DNA of 64,000 nt from Thalassobaculum_A sp040219215 (lineage in GTDB: Bacteria > Pseudomonadota > Alphaproteobacteria > Thalassobaculales > Thalassobaculaceae). Positions 26,496 to 35,090 of the stretch are shown here, piece after piece. Under the pieces are notes generated by a model. It worked only from the letters and a program-made list of their open reading frames with translations, did no database searches and was not told the origin of the DNA. Numbering within the stretch: the first letter of the stretch is position 1; each line of letters begins with the position of its first letter. The stretch covers positions 248,001 to 312,000 of the forward strand of contig NZ_JAVJSX010000022.1 in assembly GCF_040219215.1 (NCBI RefSeq). The letters are read 5' to 3'. The position numbers and the translations under genes are program-made.

Positions 26496-28012
26496 TGGAG
26501 CCGCGCAACGGGCCAGCCGACGTGTGCCTGATTCTGGAAGGCTCGTACCCCTACGTCGCCGGGGGCGTGTCGAGTTGGATGCACGATCTGATCAAATCCC
26601 AGCCGCATCTTCGTTTCACGATCGTTGCCCTGGTGGCCACCACGACGCCGAAGGAGCTTCGCTACGAGTTACCGCCGAACGTCGACGAGATACTTCGGGT
26701 GCCGCTTGCCGGGCCGCCTCGCGGCGGTGCCACCTTCAACGTTCGTTGGCTGACCCGCCAGATCACGCCGCTGCTCGTCGCGATCGAGCAGGATGGCGGT
26801 CTGCCCGCATTCGTCGGCGTAGTAGAGAGCCTGGCCCGTTCACGGCGACGACTGGGCAGCGCCAGTCTGATGAACTCTCCGGCGGCCTGGGAGATGATCA
26901 CCGCGATGTACGAGGTGGCCGCTCCCGAAAGCTCGTTCCTTGAGTACTTCTGGACCTGGCGGGCGCTTCACGGCGGATTGTTCGCGACCCTGCTGTTTCC
27001 GCTGCCGCGGGCACGCATGTACCACACTATTTCGACCGGCTACGCCGGTCTGGTCGCCGCCCGTGCGGCCGTTGAGACCGGTCGTCCGGCGGTTCTGACC
27101 GAGCACGGCATCTACACCAACGAGCGCCGGATCGAGATCACGATGGCGGAGTGGCTGTACGACGCCGCCGAAGATTGGCTGGCCCTCGAGACGCCGCGCT
27201 GGGACCTTCGACAGCTGTGGATGCATACCTTTCAGAGCTACGCCCGGATCTGCTACGAGGCGTGCACCGAGATCACGACGCTGTACATGGGCAACCAGCG
27301 CATGCAGCTCGCCGACGGGGCTGCGCCGGAACGCCTGCGCATCATTCCCAACGGCATCGACGTGGCGATGTACAGCAAGATCGAACGCTCTACCGAGCCG
27401 AGGCGGCCCTGCGTCGCCCTGATCGGCCGGGTCGTGCCGATCAAGGACATCAAAACCTTCATCCGCGCCGCCGACGCGCTGCGACGGACCGTGCCAGATG
27501 TCGAGGCCTGGGTCCTCGGGCCGGACGACGAGGATGCCGAATACGCCGAGGAATGCCGCAACCTGGTCAGCTACCTGAAGCTTGAGGACACCGTGAAGTT
27601 CCTCGGCCGAGTCAAGATCTCCGAGTATCTTGGCCGCATCGACGTGCTGGCCCTGACGTCGATCAGCGAGGCCCAGCCGTTGGTGATCCTGGAAGCCGGC
27701 GCAGCGGGTGTTCCGTCGGTCGCGACCGATGTCGGGGCCTGCCGCGAAATGATCGAAGGCCCGGAAAGCGAAGTCCCGCCGCTGGGGCATGGCGGCGCGG
27801 TAGTCGGGCTGTCGTCGCCGGTCGCAACAGCGGAAGCCCTATCGAGGCTGCTGACCGATCGTTCCTGGTGGGAGCGGTGCAGTGCCGCCATCCGCCAGCG
27901 CGTCGACCAGTCGTACAACAAGGCCGTGATCGACCGGATCTACGGCGATATGTACACCCGATCCATTGCCGCGCCGGACCGGACCCCTGCACAGTTCGCG
28001 AAGGTCGGGTGA
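26492..28012 (+). CDS. pelF: PelF cytosolic glycosyltransferase (GT4)
   Basis: A 506-residue GT-B glycosyltransferase of family 4. The N-terminus (CLILEGSYPYVAGGVSSW) is diagnostic of PelF. The C-terminal half has the nucleotide-sugar region RIIPNGIDV and an E-x7-E motif in SEAQPLVILEAG. PelF polymerises Pel from UDP-GalNAc/UDP-GlcNAc-type donors and works with PelD, PelE and PelG at the inner membrane. The first of two adjacent ATGs is given as start; it overlaps the pelE stop. Confidence 0.94.
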   Translation: MMEPRNGPADVCLILEGSYPYVAGGVSSWMHDLIKSQPHLRFTIVALVATTTPKELRYELPPNVDEILRVPLAGPPRGGATFNVRWLTRQITPLLVAIEQDGGLPAFVGVVESLARSRRRLGSASLMNSPAAWEMITAMYEVAAPESSFLEYFWTWRALHGGLFATLLFPLPRARMYHTISTGYAGLVAARAAVETGRPAVLTEHGIYTNERRIEITMAEWLYDAAEDWLALETPRWDLRQLWMHTFQSYARICYEACTEITTLYMGNQRMQLADGAAPERLRIIPNGIDVAMYSKIERSTEPRRPCVALIGRVVPIKDIKTFIRAADALRRTVPDVEAWVLGPDDEDAEYAEECRNLVSYLKLEDTVKFLGRVKISEYLGRIDVLALTSISEAQPLVILEAGAAGVPSVATDVGACREMIEGPESEVPPLGHGGAVVGLSSPVATAEALSRLLTDRSWWERCSAAIRQRVDQSYNKAVIDRIYGDMYTRSIAAPDRTPAQFAKVG

Positions 28013-29397
28013 TGGCTGGCATCGGCTTCACGCTCCGCCGCCTGACGCAGCGCGACGACCTGATGGGGATCGTCAGCGGCTACGGCCACTCACTGTTCAT
28101 CTCCGCCGGTCCCTGGCTGCTGACGGTCGGGGCGCTGGTCGGCATCAATTCGGTCCTCGGCCAAACGCTCGACCAGAACGCGCATCGCCTGTTCGGGTCG
28201 ATCCTGATCTACAACTTCTCGGTGTCGCTGGTGGTCACCGGACCGGTTGTCCTGGTGTCGACGCGGTATCTCGCCGACCGGGTGTTCGAAAAGCGGTTGG
28301 AGACCGCAACCGGCCTGCTCATGACGTCGATGGTCCTGGGAACCATGCCGGGGTTGGTCATCGCCATCCCATTCTACGTGATCGCCTGCGACCTGCCGAT
28401 CGCGACCGTCGCAATCGCGCTCTCGCACTACGCGGTAATTTCCGGGGTATGGATCGCGGCGTTGTTTCTGTCCGCGCTCAAGGCCTATGTCCGGGTGACC
28501 ATCTCGTTCGGCATCGGCATGGCAACCGCGTTCGGCGCCGCGTCGTGGCTCGGAGCGCGCTATGGCGTCGACGGCGCGCTGGGCGGGTTCACCATTGGCC
28601 TGACGGTCACGCTGATCGTCATTCTGGCCACGGTTCTGTCTGAGTATAGGTTCAGACTCCAGCAACCGTTCGCGGTCCTGCCGTATGTCGGACGGTACTG
28701 GGACATGGCGCTCGGCGGACTGGTCTACAATCTCGCCGTCTGGGTCGACAAATGGATCATCTGGTCCGGCCCCGGCCACGTCACGATTGCCGGAGCCCTG
28801 ACAACCAGCCCGATCTATGACGGAGCGATGTTCCTGGCCTACTTGACCATCATCCCGGCGCTGGCGGTGTTCACGGTAACCGTGGAGACCGACTTCTTCG
28901 AAGACTACCAGCGATTCTACCGCGATCTCGGCCAGCACGGCACCTTGAACCAGATCAAGGACAACCAGAAGCGCCTGATAACCGCCATCGTGAACGGGCT
29001 TCGCACGGTGCTTGTCCTGCAAACCGTGATCGCCGTGCTGGCAATCTTCTTTGCGCCCGAGATCATCCGGGCGACCAGCGGATCCTCCCAGCAGATCGCC
29101 GTGTTCCGGTTCGGCGTGCTGGGCGCGCTGTTCCACGTGCTCATGATGTTCTGCGTCATCCTGCTGCAGTACTTCGATGCCCGGCGCCCAGCGTTGTTCG
29201 TTCAAATGACGTTCCTGGCCACCAGCGCCGTCGCCACCTGGCTGTCCATCGACCTCGGATTCGCCTATCTCGGCTACGGTTATTTCGTTGCCGCCCTGAT
29301 CACCTTCATCGTGTCCATCGCACTGGTGTTCGCGGTCATTGCGCGCCTGCCCTATCTCGCGTTCGTGAGAAACAACCCGTCAGTCTACAACGCGTAG
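28012..29397 (+). CDS. pelG: PelG inner-membrane polysaccharide transporter
   Basis: A 461-residue integral membrane protein with about 12 hydrophobic segments, close to the length of P. aeruginosa PelG. The start MAGIGFTLRRLTQRDDLMG and the segment SAGPWLLTVGAL are typical of the family. PelG is thought to move the nascent polymer across the inner membrane as part of the PelDEFG complex. The ATG overlaps the pelF stop (TGATG/ATGA junction), and glmS follows 12 bases after its stop. Confidence 0.93.
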   Translation: MAGIGFTLRRLTQRDDLMGIVSGYGHSLFISAGPWLLTVGALVGINSVLGQTLDQNAHRLFGSILIYNFSVSLVVTGPVVLVSTRYLADRVFEKRLETATGLLMTSMVLGTMPGLVIAIPFYVIACDLPIATVAIALSHYAVISGVWIAALFLSALKAYVRVTISFGIGMATAFGAASWLGARYGVDGALGGFTIGLTVTLIVILATVLSEYRFRLQQPFAVLPYVGRYWDMALGGLVYNLAVWVDKWIIWSGPGHVTIAGALTTSPIYDGAMFLAYLTIIPALAVFTVTVETDFFEDYQRFYRDLGQHGTLNQIKDNQKRLITAIVNGLRTVLVLQTVIAVLAIFFAPEIIRATSGSSQQIAVFRFGVLGALFHVLMMFCVILLQYFDARRPALFVQMTFLATSAVATWLSIDLGFAYLGYGYFVAALITFIVSIALVFAVIARLPYLAFVRNNPSVYNA

Positions 29398-29409
29398 CGG
29401 AGACACTGG

Positions 29410-31233
29410 ATGTGCGGAATCGTCGGAATCGTCAGCCAGGAAGACGCAGCCGACCGGCTGGTCGCCGCCCTTCGGGGTCTCGAGTACCGGGGCTACGACT
29501 CGTCGGGCATCGCCACCATTGTCGACGGTCAAATCGACCGCCGACGCGCCGAAGGCAAGCTGCGCAACCTGGAGGCCCGCCTGCGCGAGAGCTGGCTGGC
29601 CGGTAGCATCGGCATCGGTCACACCCGCTGGGCGACGCACGGGATCCCGAACGAGATCAACGCCCACCCACACTCCGACGGGCGGGTTGCGGTTGTCCAC
29701 AATGGGATCATCGAGAACTTCCGCGAACTGCGTACGGAGTTGGAAGGCCGCGGCCGGACCTTCGGCAGCGCCACCGATACCGAAGTGGTCGTCCACCTGC
29801 TGAGCGATCTCCTCGATCAGGGCCTGTCGATCGATGAAGCCATCAGGACAGGCCTCAGCCGACTTTCCGGCGCCTATGCGCTGGCCATCCTGTTCAAGGA
29901 TGCGCCCGATCGGATCTGGGTGGCCAAGCAGGGCAGCCCGCTGGCGATCGGCTATGGCGAAGGCGAGATGTTCATCGGGTCCGACGCAATCGCCCTGGCG
30001 CCGATGACCGACCGCATCGCGTTTCTGGAGAACGGCGACCTGGCCGAGATTCGGATCGACGGCGCCACCATAACCGACATGGCCGGAACTCCGATCACGC
30101 GTGCCATCACGCCGACCCACGTCACCGGCGCCGCCATCGGCAAGGCTGGTCACCGGCACTTCATGCACAAGGAGATCTACGAACAACCGTCGGTCGCCGG
30201 CGACCGGCTGCGTTCGCTGATCACCGCAGAGGGCGACCGGGTCGAGATGCCGTTCATCGACATCGACTTCGCGACGGTGTCCAAGGTCTCGATCGTGGCG
30301 TGCGGCACCTCGTTCTATGCCGGCAGCGTCGCACGCTACTGGCTGGAGGACCTCGGTAAGGTCACCGCCGACGTGGAAGTCGCTTCGGAGTTCCGGTACC
30401 GCAGCCCGTACCTGCCGCCGGATGGGATCACGATCGTGATCTCCCAGTCCGGCGAGACCGCCGACACGCTGGCGGCCCTGGAACACGCCAAGGCCGCCGG
30501 ACAGAAAACCATTGCCATCGTGAACGTCCCCAGCAGCACGATGGCGCGCGCCGCCCACGTCTCGCTGCGGACCTACGCCGGTCCGGAAATCGGCGTTGCA
30601 TCCACCAAGGCGTTCACCAGCCAGTTGATCGCGCTCGCGTGCCTCGTCATCGTCATCGCCCGCGGTCGCGGCGCGCTCACCCCTGAGCGTGAAAGGGTCC
30701 TGACACAGATCCTTCTGCGCACGCCGCACCACATGGCGGACATCCTTCAGGCGGAGCCCGACTTCGAGCGAGCGGCGAGGGTCCTGTCGTCGGCTGACAA
30801 CGCGCTGTATCTGGCCCGGGGGACTCTGTTCCCCGTCGCCCTCGAAGGCGCCCTCAAGCTGAAGGAAGTGTCCTATGTTCACGCGGAAGGCTATGCCGCC
30901 GGCGAAATGAAGCACGGACCGATCGCGTTGATCGACGAGAACATGCCGGTGCTGGTGATCGCCCCGGTCGATCCTTGGTTCGACAAGACCGCCGCCAACA
31001 TCCAGGAGGTTGCCGCCCGCAAGGGTCGGGTGATCGCCCTGTCCGATGCCGCTGGGTTGGAGCGCCTGGGCGACTCGGTCGAGGTTGGACTGACGCTGCC
31101 GGTTGTCGATCCGTTCATTGCGCCGATCGTCTTTGCCTTACCGCTGCAACTGCTGGCCTATCATGCCGCCGTGCAGCGCGGCACCGACGTCGATCAGCCC
31201 CGCAATCTGGCGAAATCGGTGACCGTCGAATGA
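29410..31233 (+). CDS. glmS: Glutamine--fructose-6-phosphate aminotransferase (GlmS)
   Basis: A 607-residue GlmS of normal length. Cys2 after the initiator Met is the glutaminase nucleophile (MCGIVGIV), with RGYDSSGIA and HTRWATHG in the same domain. Two SIS sugar-isomerase domains follow (CGTSFYAG, SQSGETADTLAAL), and the end is DQPRNLAKSVTVE. It makes glucosamine-6-phosphate, the first step to UDP-GlcNAc and hence UDP-GalNAc. Lying 12 bases behind pelG, it probably boosts precursor supply for Pel; a housekeeping glmS elsewhere is likely but unseen. Its stop overlaps the next start (ATGA). Confidence 0.93.
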   Translation: MCGIVGIVSQEDAADRLVAALRGLEYRGYDSSGIATIVDGQIDRRRAEGKLRNLEARLRESWLAGSIGIGHTRWATHGIPNEINAHPHSDGRVAVVHNGIIENFRELRTELEGRGRTFGSATDTEVVVHLLSDLLDQGLSIDEAIRTGLSRLSGAYALAILFKDAPDRIWVAKQGSPLAIGYGEGEMFIGSDAIALAPMTDRIAFLENGDLAEIRIDGATITDMAGTPITRAITPTHVTGAAIGKAGHRHFMHKEIYEQPSVAGDRLRSLITAEGDRVEMPFIDIDFATVSKVSIVACGTSFYAGSVARYWLEDLGKVTADVEVASEFRYRSPYLPPDGITIVISQSGETADTLAALEHAKAAGQKTIAIVNVPSSTMARAAHVSLRTYAGPEIGVASTKAFTSQLIALACLVIVIARGRGALTPERERVLTQILLRTPHHMADILQAEPDFERAARVLSSADNALYLARGTLFPVALEGALKLKEVSYVHAEGYAAGEMKHGPIALIDENMPVLVIAPVDPWFDKTAANIQEVAARKGRVIALSDAAGLERLGDSVEVGLTLPVVDPFIAPIVFALPLQLLAYHAAVQRGTDVDQPRNLAKSVTVE

Positions 31234-32780
31234 ACGATGCAGTCGAACTGCTGACCCTGCAGGCAACGGACCCCACACTCCTGACGGTCCGGGAATTTCG
31301 GCATGGCCTCCGGGATGCGCTGCGTGCGGCCGGATTGCCCGAACGGGCCTCCAACGACCTGATGCTGGCGTTCCAGGAGCATGCGACCAACACCCTGGCG
31401 CACGGCAGCCCTCCCCCCAAAAACCTGACGCTTCGTCTGACCAGGGAGGGAGCACATTGGACGCTGACAATCGAGGACGATGGCGGCCCGTTCGATAATT
31501 TCGACGGGTATACCGCATTGGCGACCTGGGCCGACAAGCGTACCGACCTTCGACCGAACGGTCTCGGACTGCGGCTGATCGGAACCCGGTTCCCTGATCA
31601 CCGGTATTGGCCCGGCATGCCGGCGGCCGGGGAGGCCAACGTCCTCAGCCTGACCCTCCCACCCAGAGCGTCGGAGATCCTGAAGCCGTTCGTGGTGATC
31701 GTCGAGGATGACCCGACGCAGCGCATGGTGCTCAAATACCTGCTGAGCGACGCCTTCCGGGTCGCAGACTTCGAACGGGCCGGCCAGGCGCTGAGGGTGG
31801 TGCGCAGCCATCCGGCCGACCTGATCCTGAGCGACATTGAAATGCCGGACATGGACGGGTTCGCATTCCGGCGGGAACTGGCCAAGGATCACCGCACCGA
31901 CACCATCCCGTTCGTCTTCCTGACCGGGCACAGCGACGACGAGACCGCCGATCTGGCCAGCGACCTCAGCATTGATGACTTCCTGGAAAAGCCGGTTACC
32001 CAGCCGATCCTGTTGCGGACGGCCCGCCGGCTGATCCGGCGCGCCCGCAATCTGCGCGAGCGTCTGGTGCTGGATCGCGAGAAGGAGGCGACCGAGTCGC
32101 TCTCGGTCAACGTGCCCAAGCAGATCGGTGGCGTTCAATTGGCCGCTGCGTCGCAGTCCGCCACCGCCGGCGGCGGCGATCTGGTGCAGACGGTATCCGT
32201 CAAGGGCCGGGATGTCGTGCTGATTGCCGATGTGATGGGGCACGGCCTCGCCGCGCGTTTCTTCGCCCACGGGGTGGCCGCCTACTTCCGGTCGGTCGCG
32301 CTCGGCGCGAACGCGCCGTCAAGCGTCGACGGCCTGATGACCGCGCTGTCCGATGCGCTCTACAACGATCCTACCTACGAACGAACCGTGGTTTCCGCCC
32401 AGATGCTCGCCGTCGACAGCGATGGCGTCGTCGAGGTGGCGTCCGCAGGCCACCCGTTCCCTGTGCACCTGTCTGCCGAGGGGCCGGCCCTGGTCGAGAT
32501 CGGCGGCCCACTCCTCGGGCTGGCGGACGACCTGCCCTTCCCGTCGCGCCAGGTCACCTTGGCGCCCGGCGACCGGTTGCTCGCCTATACCGACGGCCTG
32601 ACCGAGATCGGCACCGAACGACAGGACCAGACGGCCGCCATGCAGCGCCTGTTCGCCTACACGCGCGACCTTGCCGATCGAACGCCGGCGGATGGATTGA
32701 AGCAGATGATGGACCGCCACCGAGAGGATGCCGCGGGAACGTCACAGGATGACGTCACGGCCCTGGTGCTTGGCCGGTAA
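31230..32780 (+). CDS. HATPase-receiver-PP2C partner-switching regulator (HsbR/RsbU-like)
   Basis: A 516-residue three-domain protein. Residues ~20-145 form an RsbW-type ATPase (N-box EHATNTLAHG, DDGGPFD, NGLGLRL). Residues ~154-270 are a receiver with Asp202 and Lys254. Residues ~310-516 are a SpoIIE/PP2C phosphatase (IADVMGHGLAA, AYTDGLTE, SQDDVTALVLG). Such proteins phosphorylate and dephosphorylate a STAS protein in response to a histidine kinase. A STAS gene lies directly downstream on the opposite strand. The protein resembles HsbR of P. aeruginosa, though domain order differs. Start overlap with glmS suggests co-transcription with the pel operon. Confidence 0.87.
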   Translation: MNDAVELLTLQATDPTLLTVREFRHGLRDALRAAGLPERASNDLMLAFQEHATNTLAHGSPPPKNLTLRLTREGAHWTLTIEDDGGPFDNFDGYTALATWADKRTDLRPNGLGLRLIGTRFPDHRYWPGMPAAGEANVLSLTLPPRASEILKPFVVIVEDDPTQRMVLKYLLSDAFRVADFERAGQALRVVRSHPADLILSDIEMPDMDGFAFRRELAKDHRTDTIPFVFLTGHSDDETADLASDLSIDDFLEKPVTQPILLRTARRLIRRARNLRERLVLDREKEATESLSVNVPKQIGGVQLAAASQSATAGGGDLVQTVSVKGRDVVLIADVMGHGLAARFFAHGVAAYFRSVALGANAPSSVDGLMTALSDALYNDPTYERTVVSAQMLAVDSDGVVEVASAGHPFPVHLSAEGPALVEIGGPLLGLADDLPFPSRQVTLAPGDRLLAYTDGLTEIGTERQDQTAAMQRLFAYTRDLADRTPADGLKQMMDRHREDAAGTSQDDVTALVLGR

Positions 32781-32797
32781 CGTCGGCGTCGGGTGCG

Positions 32798-33124
32798 TTA
32801 GGCCAGCGCGTCTTCGAGTGACGCATGGAACGGGATCAACCGGTCGATCTGCGTGGTTCGCAGGATCTCCCGCGGTTGACCGGCCGAGCCGACAACGATC
32901 GCCATCGGGACCTTGGTCGATTGGCGAACCTTGTACGCTCGGACGATCAGTCCCACGCCAGCGGAGTCCATGAACTCTACCCGACTGAGATCGATGATCA
33001 GGTTGCGCCGATCGTTTGCCGCGTCATCGGCCGAGGCGCGCATGTCCTGCACCATGGCGGCATCAAGGTCGCCGTCGACAGTGACACGAATATGAGTTTC
33101 GGTTTGATCGATTTTGTAATGCAT
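32798..33124 (-). CDS. STAS-domain anti-anti-sigma factor (HsbA/RsbV-like)
   Basis: A 108-residue single STAS domain. The phospho-acceptor serine is in MDSAGVGLI, preceded by NLIIDLSRVEF, as in SpoIIAA/RsbV proteins. It is the natural partner of the adjacent HATPase-REC-PP2C protein, whose gene ends 17 bases away in the convergent direction. The ATG at 33124 is preferred to one at 33130 because GGGGAAG abuts the latter but is well spaced to the former. It probably follows the epimerase gene (61-base gap) in a minus-strand operon. Confidence 0.87.
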   Translation of the reverse strand: MHYKIDQTETHIRVTVDGDLDAAMVQDMRASADDAANDRRNLIIDLSRVEFMDSAGVGLIVRAYKVRQSTKVPMAIVVGSAGQPREILRTTQIDRLIPFHASLEDALA

Positions 33125-33185
33125 TTGCATCTTCCCCAATCCAAAACAATCTTTACGACAGTTCAGGACAGATAACGAGCCGGAT

Positions 33186-34106
33186 TCAGTCCGGTTTCTG
33201 AGTGAGCAGTTGGGCCAAGCCGTCGGCCAAGCTGACCGAGGCCCGGCAGCCCAGACGAGTCGAGGCAAACGTCGGATCACCAACGGAGATCCTGATGTCT
33301 CCAGCCCGCGCCGGACCGTGCGTGATCGTCCCCTTGTAGTCCGTCAGGCCCCGAAGCGTTTCAGCCAGCACGACAATGGAGGTTTCGCGCCCGGTGCAGA
33401 CATTGGCGACCGGCGCGGCGGTATCCGCCGACGCCATGCCGGCCAGCAGGTGCTCGACCACGTCGCCGACATAGACGAAGTCGCGGGTCTGCCCGCCATC
33501 GCCGTTGATCGTGATGTCCCGCCCACTGACCATCCGGTCGGCGAAGATCGAAATCACCCCGGAGTACGGCGATGACGGGTCCTGCCGAGGCCCGAACACG
33601 TTGAAGAACCGAAACCCGAAACTCGGCACCCCGTGGATCCGCCCGGCAACCCCGGCGTGCAGTTCCGATCCGTACTTGTCCACGCCATAGGCGGTCAGCG
33701 GAAGCGGCCGCTCGGTTTCCCGCAGCGGCGTGCTGGTGTTGTCGCCGTAAATCGCCGCCGACGACGCGTAGACCACCGGTATCCGACCGGCATCGCGCGC
33801 CGCTTCCAGGACAGCGATGGTTCCCGTGACATTGACGCTGTGACTGTCGCGCCACGCATCGGTGCAGCGCTGCACCGACGCAATGGCCGCCAGATGAAAC
33901 ACTCCGTCTGCACCGGCAATTGCGCGTCCTACAGCCGCCGGGTCCGTCACGTCACCAACAACAACCTCGGCGGTTGCCGGCACATTGGAACGCTTGCCGG
34001 TCGACAGATCGTCGAGCACGACGACGTCATCACCGCGATCCAGAATGGCCTCAACCAGATGCGATCCAATGAACCCGCATCCACCCGTTACCGCATATCG
34101 CCCCAT
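33186..34106 (-). CDS. GalE/PelX-like UDP-sugar 4-epimerase
   Basis: A 306-residue extended SDR epimerase. The NAD-binding motif is TGGCGFIGSHL and the catalytic residues are Ser116 (YASSAAIYGD), Tyr140 and Lys144 (YGVDK). Its length and sequence fit UDP-glucose or UDP-GlcNAc 4-epimerases. PelX, a UDP-GlcNAc 4-epimerase linked to some pel operons, makes the UDP-GalNAc used for Pel. Because this gene flanks a pel operon that also carries glmS, a PelX-like role is likely, but specificity cannot be told from sequence. It follows a PilZ gene by 30 bases on the same strand. Confidence 0.82.
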   Translation of the reverse strand: MGRYAVTGGCGFIGSHLVEAILDRGDDVVVLDDLSTGKRSNVPATAEVVVGDVTDPAAVGRAIAGADGVFHLAAIASVQRCTDAWRDSHSVNVTGTIAVLEAARDAGRIPVVYASSAAIYGDNTSTPLRETERPLPLTAYGVDKYGSELHAGVAGRIHGVPSFGFRFFNVFGPRQDPSSPYSGVISIFADRMVSGRDITINGDGGQTRDFVYVGDVVEHLLAGMASADTAAPVANVCTGRETSIVVLAETLRGLTDYKGTITHGPARAGDIRISVGDPTFASTRLGCRASVSLADGLAQLLTQKPD

Positions 34107-34136
34107 CGCGAGAATCCCAACCCTGGCTCTTTGATA

Positions 34137-34658
34137 CTATCGTCTGCGTCGAGGCGAGCCGGTCAGGCTGCCCAGCCATCCGAGCACGCCTTTCTTGGGA
34201 GGCACCCGCCGCTGGGGACGACTGATCGCACGCGACTGCAGCCCCTCGAGGAATGTGAACGTCTCGGGGCTCGGGGTCTCGAAGTCGAAGGCGACTTCAT
34301 GGGTGAACCGGTCGATGCGCACCACGATCCCGTAGGCGAACACCCGGTATTTGCGGTTGCGCTCGTCAAACAGGGTGACGAAGACCCGCTGGCCGATCAT
34401 GACCGGCAACCGGCAGTTCCCGATCAGGATACCCCCGACAGCATAGTTCAGTACGGGATGATCCTGTTTGCCGATCGACGCGATCAGGCCGTTACGCAGT
34501 GACCGTCGGTCGCGTCGCTGCTTGTGCGGTTCCCTGTCCTCAAATGTCGTCACGTCAGCAAGCCCACCGTCGATCCCCACCGCTTTGCCGGTCTTCGTTC
34601 CACCGACTATACTGAACAATGTATTAAGACATGGTTTCACCACCGCGTGCGAGATCAT
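34137..34658 (-). CDS. PilZ-like domain protein (degenerate c-di-GMP motif)
   Basis: About 173 residues. An RxxxR motif is present (RRDRR) followed ~20 residues later by NYAVGGILIG, where alanine replaces the serine of the usual [D/N]xSxxG, so c-di-GMP binding is uncertain. The C-terminus is basic (GSPRRRR). The start is unclear: ATG 34658 is given, the frame is open to an ATG at 34721, and internal GTG codons are possible. A sigma-70 promoter for the divergent receiver gene lies inside its 5' end. It leads into the epimerase gene after 30 bases. Confidence 0.6.
   Translation of the reverse strand: MISHAVVKPCLNTLFSIVGGTKTGKAVGIDGGLADVTTFEDREPHKQRRDRRSLRNGLIASIGKQDHPVLNYAVGGILIGNCRLPVMIGQRVFVTLFDERNRKYRVFAYGIVVRIDRFTHEVAFDFETPSPETFTFLEGLQSRAISRPQRRVPPKKGVLGWLGSLTGSPRRRR
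34585..34613 (+). promoter_or_regulatory. Sigma-70-type promoter for the CheY-like gene
   Basis: TTGCCG (34585-34590) and TATACT (34608-34613) are separated by exactly 17 bases, giving an expected start near 34620, about 37 bases before the receiver-protein ATG at 34657. Both boxes are close to consensus in an otherwise GC-rich sequence. Confidence 0.6.
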
Positions 34659-35082
34659 GGAGCCACCTGCGGATTCCCGACGGCGCGGCACGGTTGTCGC
34701 GGCCGACGACGACGACGACATGAGGCGGTTCTACAAGGCGACCCTCCAGGCCGTCGGCTTCAACGTGTTCACCGCCAATGACGGCGACGCATGCCTGACG
34801 CTGCTCAACCGGATCCGTCCGGCCGTCATCATCCTGGATGTGGACATGCCGAGGGTGACGGGATTCCAGACGCTGGAGAGCATTCGCCGCAACCACCCGC
34901 ACCTGAACTGCCCGGTCATCTTCTCGACCATCCATCAGACCATGGACTCCGTAACACGCGCCAAAGCCCTGGGCGCCGCGTCGTTCCTGGTCAAACCGGT
35001 CGACGCTGACACGCTGATCGACCGCGTCTCCGCCTGCCTGCGGCCGAAGGGTCCAAGCTACGTCCGGCTGGCCGACGACTGA
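34657..35082 (+). CDS. CheY-like single-domain response regulator
   Basis: A 141-residue lone receiver. The acidic pocket is ADDDDD, the phospho-acceptor is Asp61 (ILDVDMPR), a Ser/Thr-containing strand is VIFSTIHQ, and the conserved lysine is in FLVKPVDAD. There is no output domain, so it acts through protein contacts or phosphate shuttling. It sits between a PilZ gene (divergent, start codons overlapping by two bases as drawn) and the convergent diguanylate cyclase, whose Hpt domain could be its partner. The ATG is chosen because it follows a well-placed sigma-70 promoter. Confidence 0.82.
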   Translation: MEPPADSRRRGTVVAADDDDDMRRFYKATLQAVGFNVFTANDGDACLTLLNRIRPAVIILDVDMPRVTGFQTLESIRRNHPHLNCPVIFSTIHQTMDSVTRAKALGAASFLVKPVDADTLIDRVSACLRPKGPSYVRLADD

Positions 35083-35090
35083 TCGCGGTT

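Noticed and set aside
32768..32800. A bulged stem between the convergent phosphatase and STAS genes as a bidirectional terminator
   Set aside because: The pairing is short and interrupted (GGCC with TAACG/CGTTA) and has no T-run; too weak to call.
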